Source: Bacteroidota bacterium (GTDB lineage: Bacteria; Bacteroidota; Bacteroidia; Palsa-965). Taken from it: a DNA stretch of 64,000 bases. The stretch lies in the NCBI GenBank assembly GCA_016194975.1, contig JACQAM010000016.1:62001-126000 (forward strand), in the 5' to 3' direction. Made by a program: the position numbers and the translations under genes. Positions 16,190-25,117 of the stretch are shown in pieces; within the stretch, counting starts at the first letter, position 1; each line of letters begins with the position of its first letter. The notes under the pieces were generated by a model. It did no database searches. It saw only the letters and a program-made list of their open reading frames with translations, and was not told the origin of the DNA.

Positions 16190-17356
16190 ATGATCGACCG
16201 CCACGCCATACTGCAGCTGGAGAAACTGGGGAAGCATTTTCCTGTGCTCGCCATTACCGGCCCAAGGCAGATCGGGAAAACTACACTCGCAAAACAATAT
16301 TCCCGCAACCTGAAAAAGCAATTCATCTATCTCGACCTGGAATCATCGAGAGATTTTGAGCGGCTTTCCGTGGCGCCCCAGCTTTTCCTGGAAGAACTGG
16401 CGGACAAACTCGTCATTATTGACGAAGTACAAAGATTGAAAAATATTTTTCCTTTGCTCCGGCATTTGGTAGATGTGAAAAGAAAACCACAACGATTTCT
16501 GCTGCTTGGTTCCGCCTCTCCTGATATGATCCGCGACAGTTCTGAAACACTTGCCGGAAGAATAGCATTTCTTGAACTCGGCGGCCTAAGTATAAAAGAA
16601 GCAGGAGAAAAAATAAAACGATTATGGTTCCGCGGAGGATTTCCGATTCCGTTTCTTACCGGTGATAATGAAATACGCAGAACGTGGTTTGAAAATTTTC
16701 TTTTCACGTACGTGCAGCGCGATCTTCCTGCGCTCGGTTCGCCCGCCTCTCCATTGGTCATGCAACGACTGATTCAAATGCTCGCGCACCTGAACGGGCA
16801 ACTGCTTAACCTGAGTACGATCAGCCGCGCACTCGGGCTGAGTGTGAATACGGTGAAGACCTATCTGGATTTTCTCGAGCATGGATATCTCGTGCGACGA
16901 ATTCAGCCCTGGCATTCCAACTTCGGAAAGCGCATTGTAAAAACGCCGAAAATTTATATCCGGGATTCCGGATTGCTGCATCATTTGCTCAATGTAAATT
17001 CAGAAGGCGATGTATTTTCTCATCCCGCGGTAGGATTCTCATTCGAATCATTTGCCGTCGAGCAGATCGCAAACGCAACAGGAAAGAGAGCGGAACTTTT
17101 TTTCTACAAAGAACATGTAGGCGGAGAAGTGGACCTGGTCATTGCGCGCGGAATTCATATTCTTGCGTCGGTTGAATTTAAATTATCATCCGGAGCTTCA
17201 TTGACAAAGCAGGGAAATAAAACCTTCCAGGCGATCAGGGCAAAAAAACAATTCATTGTAACCTTCGACCGGAACTCGGGCTACAACGCCGGAAAAATAA
17301 AAATCTGTTCGCTTGATGATTTCGTAAATAGGGAATTGCCGGCGCTTCTGAAATAG
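16190..17356 (+). CDS. AAA-type ATPase with DUF4143 C-terminal domain
   Basis: 388 residues from the ATG at 16190. The Walker A motif GPRQIGKT is at about 24-31, Walker B LVIIDEVQ at about 74-81, and a GSAS sensor-like segment follows near 110. The C-terminal half carries a winged-helix-like block (STISRALGLSVNTVKTYLDF, LEHGYLVRRIQPW) and a restriction-nuclease-like GGEVDLVI core, the DUF4143 arrangement common in Bacteroidota. Function of this family is not established. An in-frame ATG nine codons upstream lies in the palindrome and would read through the promoter box, so it is rejected. Paired palindromes sit directly before and 33 nt after the gene; see findings. Confidence 0.9.
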   Translation: MIDRHAILQLEKLGKHFPVLAITGPRQIGKTTLAKQYSRNLKKQFIYLDLESSRDFERLSVAPQLFLEELADKLVIIDEVQRLKNIFPLLRHLVDVKRKPQRFLLLGSASPDMIRDSSETLAGRIAFLELGGLSIKEAGEKIKRLWFRGGFPIPFLTGDNEIRRTWFENFLFTYVQRDLPALGSPASPLVMQRLIQMLAHLNGQLLNLSTISRALGLSVNTVKTYLDFLEHGYLVRRIQPWHSNFGKRIVKTPKIYIRDSGLLHHLLNVNSEGDVFSHPAVGFSFESFAVEQIANATGKRAELFFYKEHVGGEVDLVIARGIHILASVEFKLSSGASLTKQGNKTFQAIRAKKQFIVTFDRNSGYNAGKIKICSLDDFVNRELPALLK

Positions 17357-17388
17357 TATTTTTACCCTTGCGCGAAGTTCAGATAAAA

Positions 17389-17423
17389 TGTGAAAATTTG
17401 CAATTCATTTGCAAGATTTCACA
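17389..17423. repeat. Downstream copy of the 35-nt palindrome
   Basis: TGTGAAAATTTGCAA, TTCAT, TTGCAAGATTTCACA. The arms match those at 16143-16177 with left and right variants exchanged, so the two sites together form an inverted pair around the ATPase gene. It starts 33 nt after the stop codon. Confidence 0.9.
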
Positions 17424-17432
17424 GAGCATGGA

Positions 17433-17538
17433 ATACGAAAAGTTTACTAAAAGTTATGAAAGCCCAACCCGCAGGATTGCTTCACTTTGTTCGCAATGAC
17501 CATCGCGCATTTCGTAACTTTTAGTAAACTTTTCGTAT
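17433..17538. repeat. Inverted-repeat element after atpG with GATTGCTTC-type core
   Basis: Arms 17433-17461 and 17510-17538 are 29-nt complements with one mismatch (ATACGAAAAGTTTACTAAAA type). The 48-nt spacer contains a GATTGCTTC...GCAATGACC core. The element separates the plus-strand ATPase gene from the convergent atp operon end and may terminate both. Confidence 0.9.
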
Positions 17539-17547
17539 TTCGCAGCC

Positions 17548-18423
17548 CTATCCCGCCAGCGCTTCCGCCCCACCCACAATTTCCAGAATCTCATTGGTAA
17601 TCGAAGCCTGCCTCGCTTTGTTGTAGGAAATTTTCAAAGCTTTCAGAAGATCTTGCGCGTTGTCGGTCGCCTTGTGCATAGCGGTCATGCGCGCGCCGTG
17701 TTCGGAGGCGAATGAATCGAGAATCGCTTTGTACAATTGTGTTTTCAGCGAACGCGGAATAAGATCAAGTACGATCTCTGAACGATTGGGTTCGAAAATA
17801 TAATCGGTTTTATTTCCTTTTGCTCCTTTCGGCGGAACAACCGGCAGGAACTGTTCGCATTGCGTGAGTTGCACAGCCGCATTCTTGAACTGGTTGTACA
17901 CGAGTACAACCCGGTCGAAATCTCCGGATGCGAATGCTTTCATGATCGCTTCGGCAACGGGAGCCGTTTTGGCAAAGGACACGCCGTCGAACAATGCATT
18001 CGGATTTTCAATATTGCCCAGTGCTGCTGTGTAATTTGTTTTTTTGAAAACATCATTCCCTTTTTTCCCGATGCAGAGGTAATGAATTTTTGCACCGGCA
18101 TATTCCTCGCGAATAGCGCGCATTGTTCTTTTCGACACACTTGAATTGAATCCGCCGCACAACCCGCGGTTGGAAGTGATGACCACGAAGAGCACATTTT
18201 TCACTTCACGCGTTTTTGCATAAGCGCCGCCTTCACTGCTGTCGAGACTTCCGCTGAGATTAGAAAGTATCTCACTCATCTTGTTCGCATACGGGCGCAT
18301 CTGGATGATCGCGTCCTGGGCGCGGCGCAGTTTCGCAGCCGACACCATCTTCATAGCAGAAGTGATCTGCTGTGTGGAGGACACCGAGGTGATGCGATTG
18401 CGGACTTCTTTTAAGCTTGCCAT
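17548..18423 (-). CDS. atpG: ATP synthase F1 subunit gamma
   Basis: 291 residues. The gamma subunit is the central rotor shaft of the F1 sector and couples c-ring rotation to catalysis. The long N-terminal helix is recognisable (EVRNRITSVSSTQQITSAMK, MVSAAKLRRAQD), as are the middle alpha/beta domain (VITSNRGLCGGFNSS) and the C-terminal helix ending with ITNEILEIVGGAEAL. It is the last gene of the minus-strand atp series, 68 nt after atpA. An inverted-repeat element follows the stop codon. Confidence 0.97.
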   Translation of the reverse strand: MASLKEVRNRITSVSSTQQITSAMKMVSAAKLRRAQDAIIQMRPYANKMSEILSNLSGSLDSSEGGAYAKTREVKNVLFVVITSNRGLCGGFNSSVSKRTMRAIREEYAGAKIHYLCIGKKGNDVFKKTNYTAALGNIENPNALFDGVSFAKTAPVAEAIMKAFASGDFDRVVLVYNQFKNAAVQLTQCEQFLPVVPPKGAKGNKTDYIFEPNRSEIVLDLIPRSLKTQLYKAILDSFASEHGARMTAMHKATDNAQDLLKALKISYNKARQASITNEILEIVGGAEALAG

Positions 18424-18491
18424 TTCTGAAAAATTTCAAAAAACAAAAAACAAATCACAAATGCGAAAATGTTATTTTGATTCTTGTTATT

Positions 18492-20072
18492 TTATTTTTT
18501 GTACTTCGCGGAAATTTCTTTAGCTGCTGCATCTAATGCTGCGGTGATCTTGTCATCGAATTTTCCTGCTTTGAGGTCATTCATTACATCGGCATGTGTT
18601 GCTTTCATGTACGCGAGAAAATCAACTTCAAATTCCTTCACTTTATTCACCGGCACATTGCGCAGCAATCCTTTTGTTCCGCAGTAAATGATCGCGATCT
18701 GTTCTTCCACGCGGAACGGAGAGAATTGCCCCTGCTTGAGAATTTCCACGTTGCGCGATCCTTTGTCGAGAACGCCTTTTGTAGCCGCATCAAGATCGGA
18801 GCCGAATTTTGCAAATGCTTCCAGTTCGCGGTACTGTGCCTGGTCGAGCTTCAATGTTCCCGCAACTTTTTTCATGGACTTGATCTGCGCATTTCCTCCC
18901 ACACGTGAAACTGAAATTCCTACGTTGATTGCAGGACGCACACCGGCGTTGAAAAGATTGGATTCAAGAAATATCTGTCCGTCGGTAATGGAGATCACAT
19001 TCGTAGGAATGTAAGCAGAAACGTCTCCTGCCTGTGTTTCAATGATGGGAAGTGCAGTGAGTGATCCGCCGCCTTTTACCATGGAGCGAATCGACTCAGG
19101 AAGATCATTCATATTCTTCGCCACATCATCATTGCCATTCACTTTTGCTGCGCGCTCGAGCAAACGTGAGTGCAGATAAAAAACATCACCGGGATAAGCT
19201 TCACGCCCCGGAGGACGACGAAGAAGGAGGGAAACTTCACGATACGCTACAGCTTGTTTTGAAAGATCATCATAGATGATCAGTGCAGGACGGCCGGTGT
19301 CGCGGAAAAATTCTCCAATGGCAGCGCCCGACATCGGTGCGTAGAATTGCAACGGTGCAGGATCGGCGGCAGGAGCAGCAACAACAACTGTGTAAGGCAT
19401 AGCACCGTTTTCTTCAAGCACACGAACAATATTTGCAACGGTAGAACCTTTTTGCCCGATGGCAACATAAATACAGAAAACAGGTTTTCCTGCTTCGTAA
19501 AATTCTTTTTGATTGATGATCGTGTCAATGCACACTGCAGTTTTTCCGGTTTGGCGATCGCCGATCACCAACTCACGTTGTCCGCGTCCAATGGGAATCA
19601 TTGCATCAATCGCTTTTATTCCTGTTTGCAGGGGCTCATTCACCGGCTGACGGAAAATTACACCGGGCGCTTTTCTTTCGATCGGCATTTCATACGTCTG
19701 TCCTTTGATCGGGCCTTTTCCATCAATGGGATTTCCAAGTGTATCCACTACACGTCCAAGCATTCCTTCGCCCACATTGATCGAAGCAATTTTTCCGGTG
19801 CGCTTTACAGTATCACCTTCTTTGATATCGGTTGAATTTCCGAGCAACACGGCACCAACATTATCTTCTTCGAGATTGAGTGCAATTCCTCTCAACCCAT
19901 TTTCAAATTCGATCAGCTCGCCTGAACCTACATTCGAAAGGCCGTAGATGCGCGCAATGCCATCACCCACTTGAAGAACAGTTCCTACTTCTTCGAGTTC
20001 TTTCGCCGATTTGAATCCTGCGAGTTGCTGCCTGAGGATCGCGGAAACTTCCGCTGGTTTTACTTCTGCCAT
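18492..20072 (-). CDS. atpA: ATP synthase F1 subunit alpha
   Basis: 526 residues, slightly longer than many homologs. It is the nucleotide-binding, non-catalytic subunit of the F1 hexamer. The P-loop GDRQTGKT is clear near residue 171, followed by [17 protein letters not shown], the family signature near 272-288, and [20 protein letters not shown]. The N-terminal beta-barrel ([17 protein letters not shown]) and C-terminal helical bundle are complete. It lies between atpH (78 nt upstream) and atpG. No atpD or atpC follows, as is common in Bacteroidota, where these form a separate locus. Confidence 0.98.
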   Translation of the reverse strand: MAEVKPAEVSAILRQQLAGFKSAKELEEVGTVLQVGDGIARIYGLSNVGSGELIEFENGLRGIALNLEEDNVGAVLLGNSTDIKEGDTVKRTGKIASINVGEGMLGRVVDTLGNPIDGKGPIKGQTYEMPIERKAPGVIFRQPVNEPLQTGIKAIDAMIPIGRGQRELVIGDRQTGKTAVCIDTIINQKEFYEAGKPVFCIYVAIGQKGSTVANIVRVLEENGAMPYTVVVAAPAADPAPLQFYAPMSGAAIGEFFRDTGRPALIIYDDLSKQAVAYREVSLLLRRPPGREAYPGDVFYLHSRLLERAAKVNGNDDVAKNMNDLPESIRSMVKGGGSLTALPIIETQAGDVSAYIPTNVISITDGQIFLESNLFNAGVRPAINVGISVSRVGGNAQIKSMKKVAGTLKLDQAQYRELEAFAKFGSDLDAATKGVLDKGSRNVEILKQGQFSPFRVEEQIAIIYCGTKGLLRNVPVNKVKEFEVDFLAYMKATHADVMNDLKAGKFDDKITAALDAAAKEISAKYKK

Positions 20073-20150
20073 TTTATTTTATTATTGAAAGTTCTGTACT
20101 TTATTTTATGTTCTGACTTACCGGGGTTGACCCTTATTGGATTCGTAGAA

Positions 20151-20705
20151 TTAATTCGGTCTTACGTATGGATTTTCATTGAAGGATCTTTCCAGTTCTT
20201 TTATCTGGCGGATGATACTTGCATCGACTTGTTTGTCGCCGACACGAAGCACAAATCCGCCAATGAGATTTTTATTTACTTTTTCCACCAGTTGAATTTC
20301 TGTTTGCGAAGTTTCTTTTACGATCTCCATCACTTTTTCGCGGAGGCGTTCGTCGAGGCCAGAAGCGGTGGTGATCACTGCGGTGAGAATATTTTTATGT
20401 TTTTTGTATTGGGCAATGAAAGATTCCGCAACACTTTCCAGTTCTGCTTCGCGGCGTTTTCTCGTTACGATGTCAATGAAAGAAGAAGTGATCACGCCGA
20501 TCTTACCACCGAATATCGCTTTGAGAATTTCCTGTTTCTTGTCTGTTTTGATAACGGGGCTGTGCATTAAAACAGAAAGTTCATGGCTTTGATGAATAGT
20601 AGAATGCACCAGTTGCATGTCTTCATACACTTGTTCCAACTGACCTTTGTCGAGTGAAAGATCGAGTAATGATTTTGCGTAACGTTGAGAAACTCTTGTT
20701 TCCAT
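20151..20705 (-). CDS. atpH: ATP synthase F1 subunit delta (OSCP)
   Basis: 184 residues. The delta subunit joins the peripheral stalk to the top of F1. The N-terminal helical domain starts VSQRYAKSLLDLSLDKGQLE, and the C-terminal part has VITTASGLDERLREKVMEIV and LIGGFVLRVGDKQVDASI, the delta signature region. Length and position between atpF (8 nt upstream) and atpA are normal. The start ATG at 20705 is the only good choice. Confidence 0.95.
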   Translation of the reverse strand: METRVSQRYAKSLLDLSLDKGQLEQVYEDMQLVHSTIHQSHELSVLMHSPVIKTDKKQEILKAIFGGKIGVITSSFIDIVTRKRREAELESVAESFIAQYKKHKNILTAVITTASGLDERLREKVMEIVKETSQTEIQLVEKVNKNLIGGFVLRVGDKQVDASIIRQIKELERSFNENPYVRPN

Positions 20706-20713
20706 CGGAGAGA

Positions 20714-21208
20714 TCAGTTGAGCTTAACGTCTTTGAGCAGATTTTTGATCAGCTCTTTTTGTTTGGTATCATCTGCGAGTTCACTTTTGAGAATTTTTTC
20801 AGCAATGTCAATGGAAAGTTGCGCCACCTGGTTTTTCAATTCGGTGATGGCCGCCATTTTTTCATTCTGAATGGTTTCGCGTGCCGAGGCGAGCATTTTA
20901 TCTCCTTCTTCTTTCGCTTTATTTTTTGCTTCGCCCACGATGCTGTCTTTCATTTCTCGTGCTTCTTTCATCATGTGATCGCGTTCCGCACGTGCCTGAG
21001 CGAGGATCTGTTCGTTCTCCGATTTCAGATTTGCCATTTCTGCTTTTGCATTCTCTGCCGACTTCAAGGCATTGTCAATGGAATCTTCCCGCTCTTTAAT
21101 GGATTTCAGGATCGGTTTCCACGCATATTTTTTCAGCAGAACAAGAACGATCATGAACGTGATGAGCATCCATATCGCTAAACCGGTATCGGGCATTACT
21201 AATCCCAT
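20714..21208 (-). CDS. atpF: ATP synthase F0 subunit b
   Basis: 164 residues. One N-terminal membrane helix (TGLAIWMLITFMIVLVLLKK, about 8-27) is followed by a long charged helix (KSIKEREDSIDNALKSAENA onward) that forms the peripheral stalk, typical of subunit b. It sits between atpE (91 nt upstream, across a strong hairpin) and atpH. Only one b-type gene is present, so a homodimeric stalk is expected. Confidence 0.95.
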   Translation of the reverse strand: MGLVMPDTGLAIWMLITFMIVLVLLKKYAWKPILKSIKEREDSIDNALKSAENAKAEMANLKSENEQILAQARAERDHMMKEAREMKDSIVGEAKNKAKEEGDKMLASARETIQNEKMAAITELKNQVAQLSIDIAEKILKSELADDTKQKELIKNLLKDVKLN

Positions 21209-21246
21209 GGCGAATTATTTTTTGTTTTATTTTTTTCTTTTTTAAA

Positions 21247-21281
21247 ACCGCTCTCTTCTGCCAACCGCAAAAGAGAGCGGT
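21247..21281 (-). promoter_or_regulatory. Intercistronic hairpin between atpE and atpF
   Basis: Perfect 11-bp stem (21247-21257 with 21271-21281, ACCGCTCTCTT type) with a 13-nt loop. Read on the minus strand it follows atpE and is trailed by TTTAAAAAAG, a weak T-run. It could attenuate transcription into atpF or protect the atpE message, which would match the need for many c subunits per complex. Confidence 0.6.
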
Positions 21282-21299
21282 GAATTTTTTCCCGCGATC

Positions 21300-21587
<288 letters not shown>

Positions 21588-22763
21588 TTACGTGGTTACT
21601 GTTGCGTGTTCTTGTTGTGCATGTTCTTCTTCGTGATGATGTTCTTCCACTGCTGAGCCGAAATACATTGCAGCGAGCAAAGTGAAAACATACGCTTGTA
21701 AAAACGCAACAAGCAATTCGAGGAACATCATGAACACACAAAAAGCGATAGAGACAACCGCCACGCCAAATCCGGCGCCGAGCGATTCTCCGCCTTTTGC
21801 GAAAATGAAAATGAGCGAGTAGAATGAAAGTGCGATGATGTGGCCGGCAGTAATGTTTGCAAACAATCGGATCATCAATACGAATGGTTTGAGAAAGATG
21901 CCGAGAATTTCAATGGGAGTGAGAATGACAAGAACACCAATGGGAACGCCGGGCATTGCAAAAACGTGGCGCCAGTAAGTGGATTTTGCAGAAAAAGTGG
22001 TGATCATGAAAACAATGACCGCAAGCACCATCGTGATCGCAATGTTGCCGGTGAAATTTGCTCCTCCCGGAAAAACAGGGATGAGCCCGAGCATATTTGC
22101 AAGCCAGATAAAAAAGAAAACGGTAATCAAAAATGGAAGATAGCGCTCGTATTTTTTTCCGATGCTCGTTTTGGCAATATCGTCGCGGATGAAAATGATG
22201 AATGGTTCAACGAGCGATTGCATTCCGCGAGGGCCTTTGCCGGGATTGTTTTTGTATTTACGCGCAACGCCGGTGAAAATGAGCATCAGCAGGAGCACCA
22301 CGACCAGCAATGTCACTACGTTTTTGGTAATGGAAATATCGAAAACTGTTTTCGAAGCATTCTCATTTTCCATCATCGCCAATGGATCCCACACTTTTAT
22401 TTTTCCGTCTTTGAGAATGTACGTGTAATACCTGCCTTTGTATGGCTGTAGTTCATTTGTTTCGGAATTCCTGAAATTTCCGGAAGAGAAAAATTCCCAC
22501 CCCTTGTCTGTTTTAATGATCACGGGAAGAGGAATGAAAATCTTCCCGTAAATGTGCCATTCATGCGCATCACCAATATGCTCCATGATCATTTCACTCG
22601 GTTTGAAACCGCCTTCATCTGCCGCAACATCGTTCGTGGTTTTTTGTGCGCGAACCGTGTCGGCGGCAGCTACTGCATCAGGATCGAACGCATAGGAAAA
22701 TGCAGGAAAAAAAAGGGCACTGGCTGAAAAAATGATCCGGGCAATTCGGGCAGACAAACGCAT
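21588..22763 (-). CDS. atpB: ATP synthase F0 subunit a
   Basis: 391 residues, longer than the enterobacterial protein because of an N-terminal extension of about 130 residues. It starts with a signal-like segment (ARIIFSASALFFPAFSYA) and continues with a periplasmic stretch, a Bacteroidota trait. The channel part has the conserved arginine helix LMIRLFANITAGHII and the final helices LELLVAFLQAYVFTLLAAM. The C-terminus is His/Glu rich (EEHHHEEEHAQQEH). Subunit a provides the proton half-channels beside the c-ring. A -7-like box lies 50 nt upstream, so this may be the first gene of the atpBEFHAG transcript. Confidence 0.96.
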   Translation of the reverse strand: MRLSARIARIIFSASALFFPAFSYAFDPDAVAAADTVRAQKTTNDVAADEGGFKPSEMIMEHIGDAHEWHIYGKIFIPLPVIIKTDKGWEFFSSGNFRNSETNELQPYKGRYYTYILKDGKIKVWDPLAMMENENASKTVFDISITKNVVTLLVVVLLLMLIFTGVARKYKNNPGKGPRGMQSLVEPFIIFIRDDIAKTSIGKKYERYLPFLITVFFFIWLANMLGLIPVFPGGANFTGNIAITMVLAVIVFMITTFSAKSTYWRHVFAMPGVPIGVLVILTPIEILGIFLKPFVLMIRLFANITAGHIIALSFYSLIFIFAKGGESLGAGFGVAVVSIAFCVFMMFLELLVAFLQAYVFTLLAAMYFGSAVEEHHHEEEHAQQEHATVTT

Positions 22764-22813
22764 TGATTCGCAGAATTATTTCAAAGGAGAATTTTCACTT
22801 TCAAAATTCGGCG

Positions 22814-22821
22814 CAAAAATA
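22814..22821 (-). promoter_or_regulatory. Putative atpB -7 box
   Basis: On the minus strand TATTTTTG matches TAnnTTTG and ends 50 nt before the atpB ATG. No TTG lies at the right distance upstream, so only the -7 part is supported. Confidence 0.35.
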
Positions 22822-22947
22822 GGTATTTGTTCCATTAATGATCATGATTCCTGTCAATTATTTTGAGGGAAGAAATGAACTTGTTTTTCACTACTTATCA
22901 GCAATGAAAATCAGGATTGTTCCGAAACGAAGTTCAGTGACGACGGA

Positions 22948-23607
22948 TCACTTTCCGAAGCCGATGAAAAAGGAACTATTCACGCCGCTCATGTCAAGCG
23001 CCGGGAAAACATCGGAAGTAGATCCGCTTTTTTTCCAGGCAGAATTGAAGAATCCATCGTACTGGTAACCGGCCCTTGCACCAATGTAAAAATGATCGCC
23101 GAGGCGCACATGCAACTGCAAGCGCAATACCGGATCGAAATAAGGATCGAGGAAAGTGGAAACATTTCCCTTTTGATTTTCGGTCACTTTAAATCGCCCG
23201 AAGCACCACGCGATTCCACCGGTGAACACCGCATTGTCTGATTTCAGAAAATTGAATCCCACAATGTCAAGCAGAACATGATAGCCGTTCAATTTAAAAC
23301 TTACACTGTCGTTGGAAATGGTTTGTGGCAATAAATACTGGAAAGAAAGCAAAGTCACAGCAGCGTGATTCAGTTTTTCACTCTTTGCCGTAGCGCCGCG
23401 ATCAATTCCAATTCCCAGCGGATTCGAAAATCCTCCGAGTTTGTAGGTGCCCGACGGTACAGAATTCAGTGTGGCAAGATTCGGTAAATAAATTCCGGTA
23501 CTGATCGCCGTGTAGCTATGCGTATCGGACAATTGCGCAAAAGATATTTTGCAGGAGAATACCATCACGATCATCGCGATGAACAGGGAGAATTTTTTAG
23601 ATTTCAT
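22948..23607 (-). CDS. Exported protein of a local four-member paralog family (copy A)
   Basis: 219 residues, signal peptide about 1-24 (ends CKISFAQ). The mature part is beta-rich with alternating hydrophobic residues and ends in aromatic/Gly residues (SSFFIGFGK), like a small outer-membrane barrel. It shares family landmarks with the copies at 24333, 25118 and 25797: NDSVSFKLNGYHVLLDIVGF in the middle and LGDHFYIGARAGYQYD near the end. It is the most divergent of the four. A TAGGTTTG -7 box 19 nt upstream suggests its own promoter. Function is unknown; it sits directly upstream of atpB. Confidence 0.8.
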   Translation of the reverse strand: MKSKKFSLFIAMIVMVFSCKISFAQLSDTHSYTAISTGIYLPNLATLNSVPSGTYKLGGFSNPLGIGIDRGATAKSEKLNHAAVTLLSFQYLLPQTISNDSVSFKLNGYHVLLDIVGFNFLKSDNAVFTGGIAWCFGRFKVTENQKGNVSTFLDPYFDPVLRLQLHVRLGDHFYIGARAGYQYDGFFNSAWKKSGSTSDVFPALDMSGVNSSFFIGFGK

Positions 23608-23626
23608 AAGAATTGGAGTTGTTGAA

Positions 23627-23634
23627 CAAACCTA
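23627..23634 (-). promoter_or_regulatory. Putative -7 box of paralog A
   Basis: TAGGTTTG on the minus strand fits TAnnTTTG exactly, 19 nt before the ATG. The -33 region is AT-rich with no clear TTG. Confidence 0.35.
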
Positions 23635-23723
23635 AAAAATAAAATTGATTTAATGAATAGAGTTTATTCCGAATAAGATACTAAATGCGAAACAGGAAAT
23701 TTTTTGGCATTCAAATGAATCAG

Positions 23724-23757
23724 ACTGAGCATCGGGAATGCCTTGCAAATGCTCAGT
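23724..23757. other. Hairpin in the gap between the AtpI-like gene and paralog A
   Basis: ACTGAGCA (23724-23731) pairs perfectly with TGCTCAGT (23750-23757). A T-rich tract follows only on the plus strand, where no gene precedes it. On the minus strand it lies between the stop of the small membrane protein at 23822 and the promoter of paralog A, so it could separate two transcripts. Confidence 0.4.
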
Positions 23758-23821
23758 TTTTAATAATGGAGCGCTTGCAATCATTTTTATACAACTCTTA
23801 ATCGATATAAACTCTAATGGA

Positions 23822-24199
23822 TCAGTTTTTTTTCCGGAGTTGTTTGTAAAAAGTGATGACTTCAAAAACAGTGAAAAGAATGTACAGTACAAGAAAATGA
23901 AAAAGGAACAAAACAGCTTTATCACGACGTGTAAAAGTGAAAATAAGAATAGCAATGAGAAACAGCATCAGCCGCAGCGTAGTTGCACCCATGAAGCGCC
24001 GAACAAAAACGCCCGGTTTACCTTTTTCACCCGCGCTGATGTATAGGTGGGCGAACACGTACACAAGCGTGAGGAAAATAAGCAAAGCCCAGCTCATCCA
24101 TCCGGCATCATATCGCGGAAAAAATTTATTCCACGAAAAAAGTGCAACAGAAAGAACAACAAGAAAAATAAAATAACGGAGCAAGTGTTTCATCGGCAC
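23822..24199 (-). CDS. Small AtpI-like membrane protein
   Basis: 125 residues with four hydrophobic helices (about 8-24, 36-56, 70-90, 94-115) separated by short basic loops, and a basic C-terminus. In many Bacteroidota a short membrane protein of this size lies between atpZ and atpB; that position and topology match the AtpI role of helping c-ring assembly or ion uptake, but no diagnostic motif allows a firm call. Here the usual neighbours are pushed apart by the paralog genes. Codon 3 is also an ATG. The gene is probably cotranscribed with neither paralog, given the hairpin downstream and repeat upstream. Confidence 0.65.
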   Translation of the reverse strand: MPMKHLLRYFIFLVVLSVALFSWNKFFPRYDAGWMSWALLIFLTLVYVFAHLYISAGEKGKPGVFVRRFMGATTLRLMLFLIAILIFTFTRRDKAVLFLFHFLVLYILFTVFEVITFYKQLRKKN

Positions 24200-24210
24200 G
24201 AAGGTATTTA

Positions 24211-24317
24211 CGATTTACAATTTATGATTTACAATTTTGGAGTTCTTCCGAAGAGATTGTTTCCGGCAGATAACGTGGTGTCAAATAGTCGTTCTCAAAA
24301 ACGGTAAATTGTAAATC
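24211..24317. repeat. Inverted repeat GATTTACAATTT upstream of the AtpI-like gene
   Basis: GATTTACAATTT at 24215-24226, repeated directly once more just after, pairs with AAATTGTAAATC at 24306-24317. A related word (TTTACGATTTACGATTTACG) occurs near 35482. The arms bracket most of the gap between the small membrane gene and paralog B. Confidence 0.65.
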
Positions 24318-24332
24318 TTACATCGCACATTC

Positions 24333-25028
24333 TCACTGGTAATGCACATGTCCCCAGCCGACGAAGAATTCAATACTGGTTCCGGTATTTTTCACTCCCG
24401 GCAATGCAAACGCAGGACCCGATTTCAGGTTCCAGGAATCTTTTGTCACGTCATAGCGGTAACATCCGCGTGCGCCAAGGCAAATAGGACCAAACACGAA
24501 ACGCATTTCCGCACGACCCAGTGGCGCAATGAAAAAATTCCGCTGCAACGTTCCATTTCCATTCACAGCGCTTATCATTTTTAATGTTCCCCAATCTATT
24601 CCCGGCGCAAGAACGAGCGCAACAATACTTCCGGGAATAATATCCTTCCCAAAAAAACTCGACATGAAATTCCATCCTTTCAGATCGAAGGTGAGCGAAT
24701 CTTTCTGCACTTTACCAATGGAAACTTTCGAAGGCATCATCAGGTCGAATGCAAATGAACCATCAAATTCTCCTCCACGCGTCAAATCACAAGGCCCTGC
24801 ATAGGTTAAACCATAACCACGAAGCCCCGAATAAAAAAGATCCTGGTCATTTCCTTTCCATGCGGTAAGCTGATTATTCATCGCGCGCAGATCGGGATGA
24901 AACTGTCCGCCGGAAGGAGCGACAGCCCATTGTTCCGAGATCCAGTGAAAATTATTGCCGTCTTTCTTTTTCTGGGAGAACAAAAAAGCAGGCGCAAGAA
25001 TGAACAGGAATAAAAATATTTTTTTCAT
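24333..25028 (-). CDS. Exported protein of the local paralog family (copy B)
   Basis: 231 residues, signal peptide about 1-19 (ends LFSQ). The family core is clear: KDSLTFDLKGWNFMSSFFGK, then VALVLAPGIDWGTLKM, then RNFFIAPLGRAEMRFVFGPI and ARGCYRYDVTKDSW, with a C-terminal FFVGWGHV. The same series occurs in the copies at 25118 and 25797 and, more weakly, at 22948. Beta-rich and probably outer-membrane or periplasmic. A TATCTTTA box 27 nt upstream suggests a separate promoter. Function is unknown. Confidence 0.8.
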   Translation of the reverse strand: MKKIFLFLFILAPAFLFSQKKKDGNNFHWISEQWAVAPSGGQFHPDLRAMNNQLTAWKGNDQDLFYSGLRGYGLTYAGPCDLTRGGEFDGSFAFDLMMPSKVSIGKVQKDSLTFDLKGWNFMSSFFGKDIIPGSIVALVLAPGIDWGTLKMISAVNGNGTLQRNFFIAPLGRAEMRFVFGPICLGARGCYRYDVTKDSWNLKSGPAFALPGVKNTGTSIEFFVGWGHVHYQ

Positions 25029-25055
25029 AAGCGGAGGTATAAAAATATTTCATGC

Positions 25056-25063
25056 TAAAGATA
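25056..25063 (-). promoter_or_regulatory. Putative -7-like box of paralog B
   Basis: TATCTTTA on the minus strand, differing from TAnnTTTG only in the last base, 27 nt before the ATG. The identical octamer precedes paralog D, and also uvrC and the OsmC gene, so it may be a common variant in this genome. Confidence 0.3.
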
Positions 25064-25117
25064 GCTTCTAAAATGAATTACGAAAAAAACGTCGGAAGAG
25101 TTTTCTCCCTTCGTAAT

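Noticed and set aside
19971-20570. 199-codon antisense frame over atpA/atpH
   Set aside because: Shadow of well-supported minus-strand atp genes; composition is typical of antisense frames (F, H, C rich).
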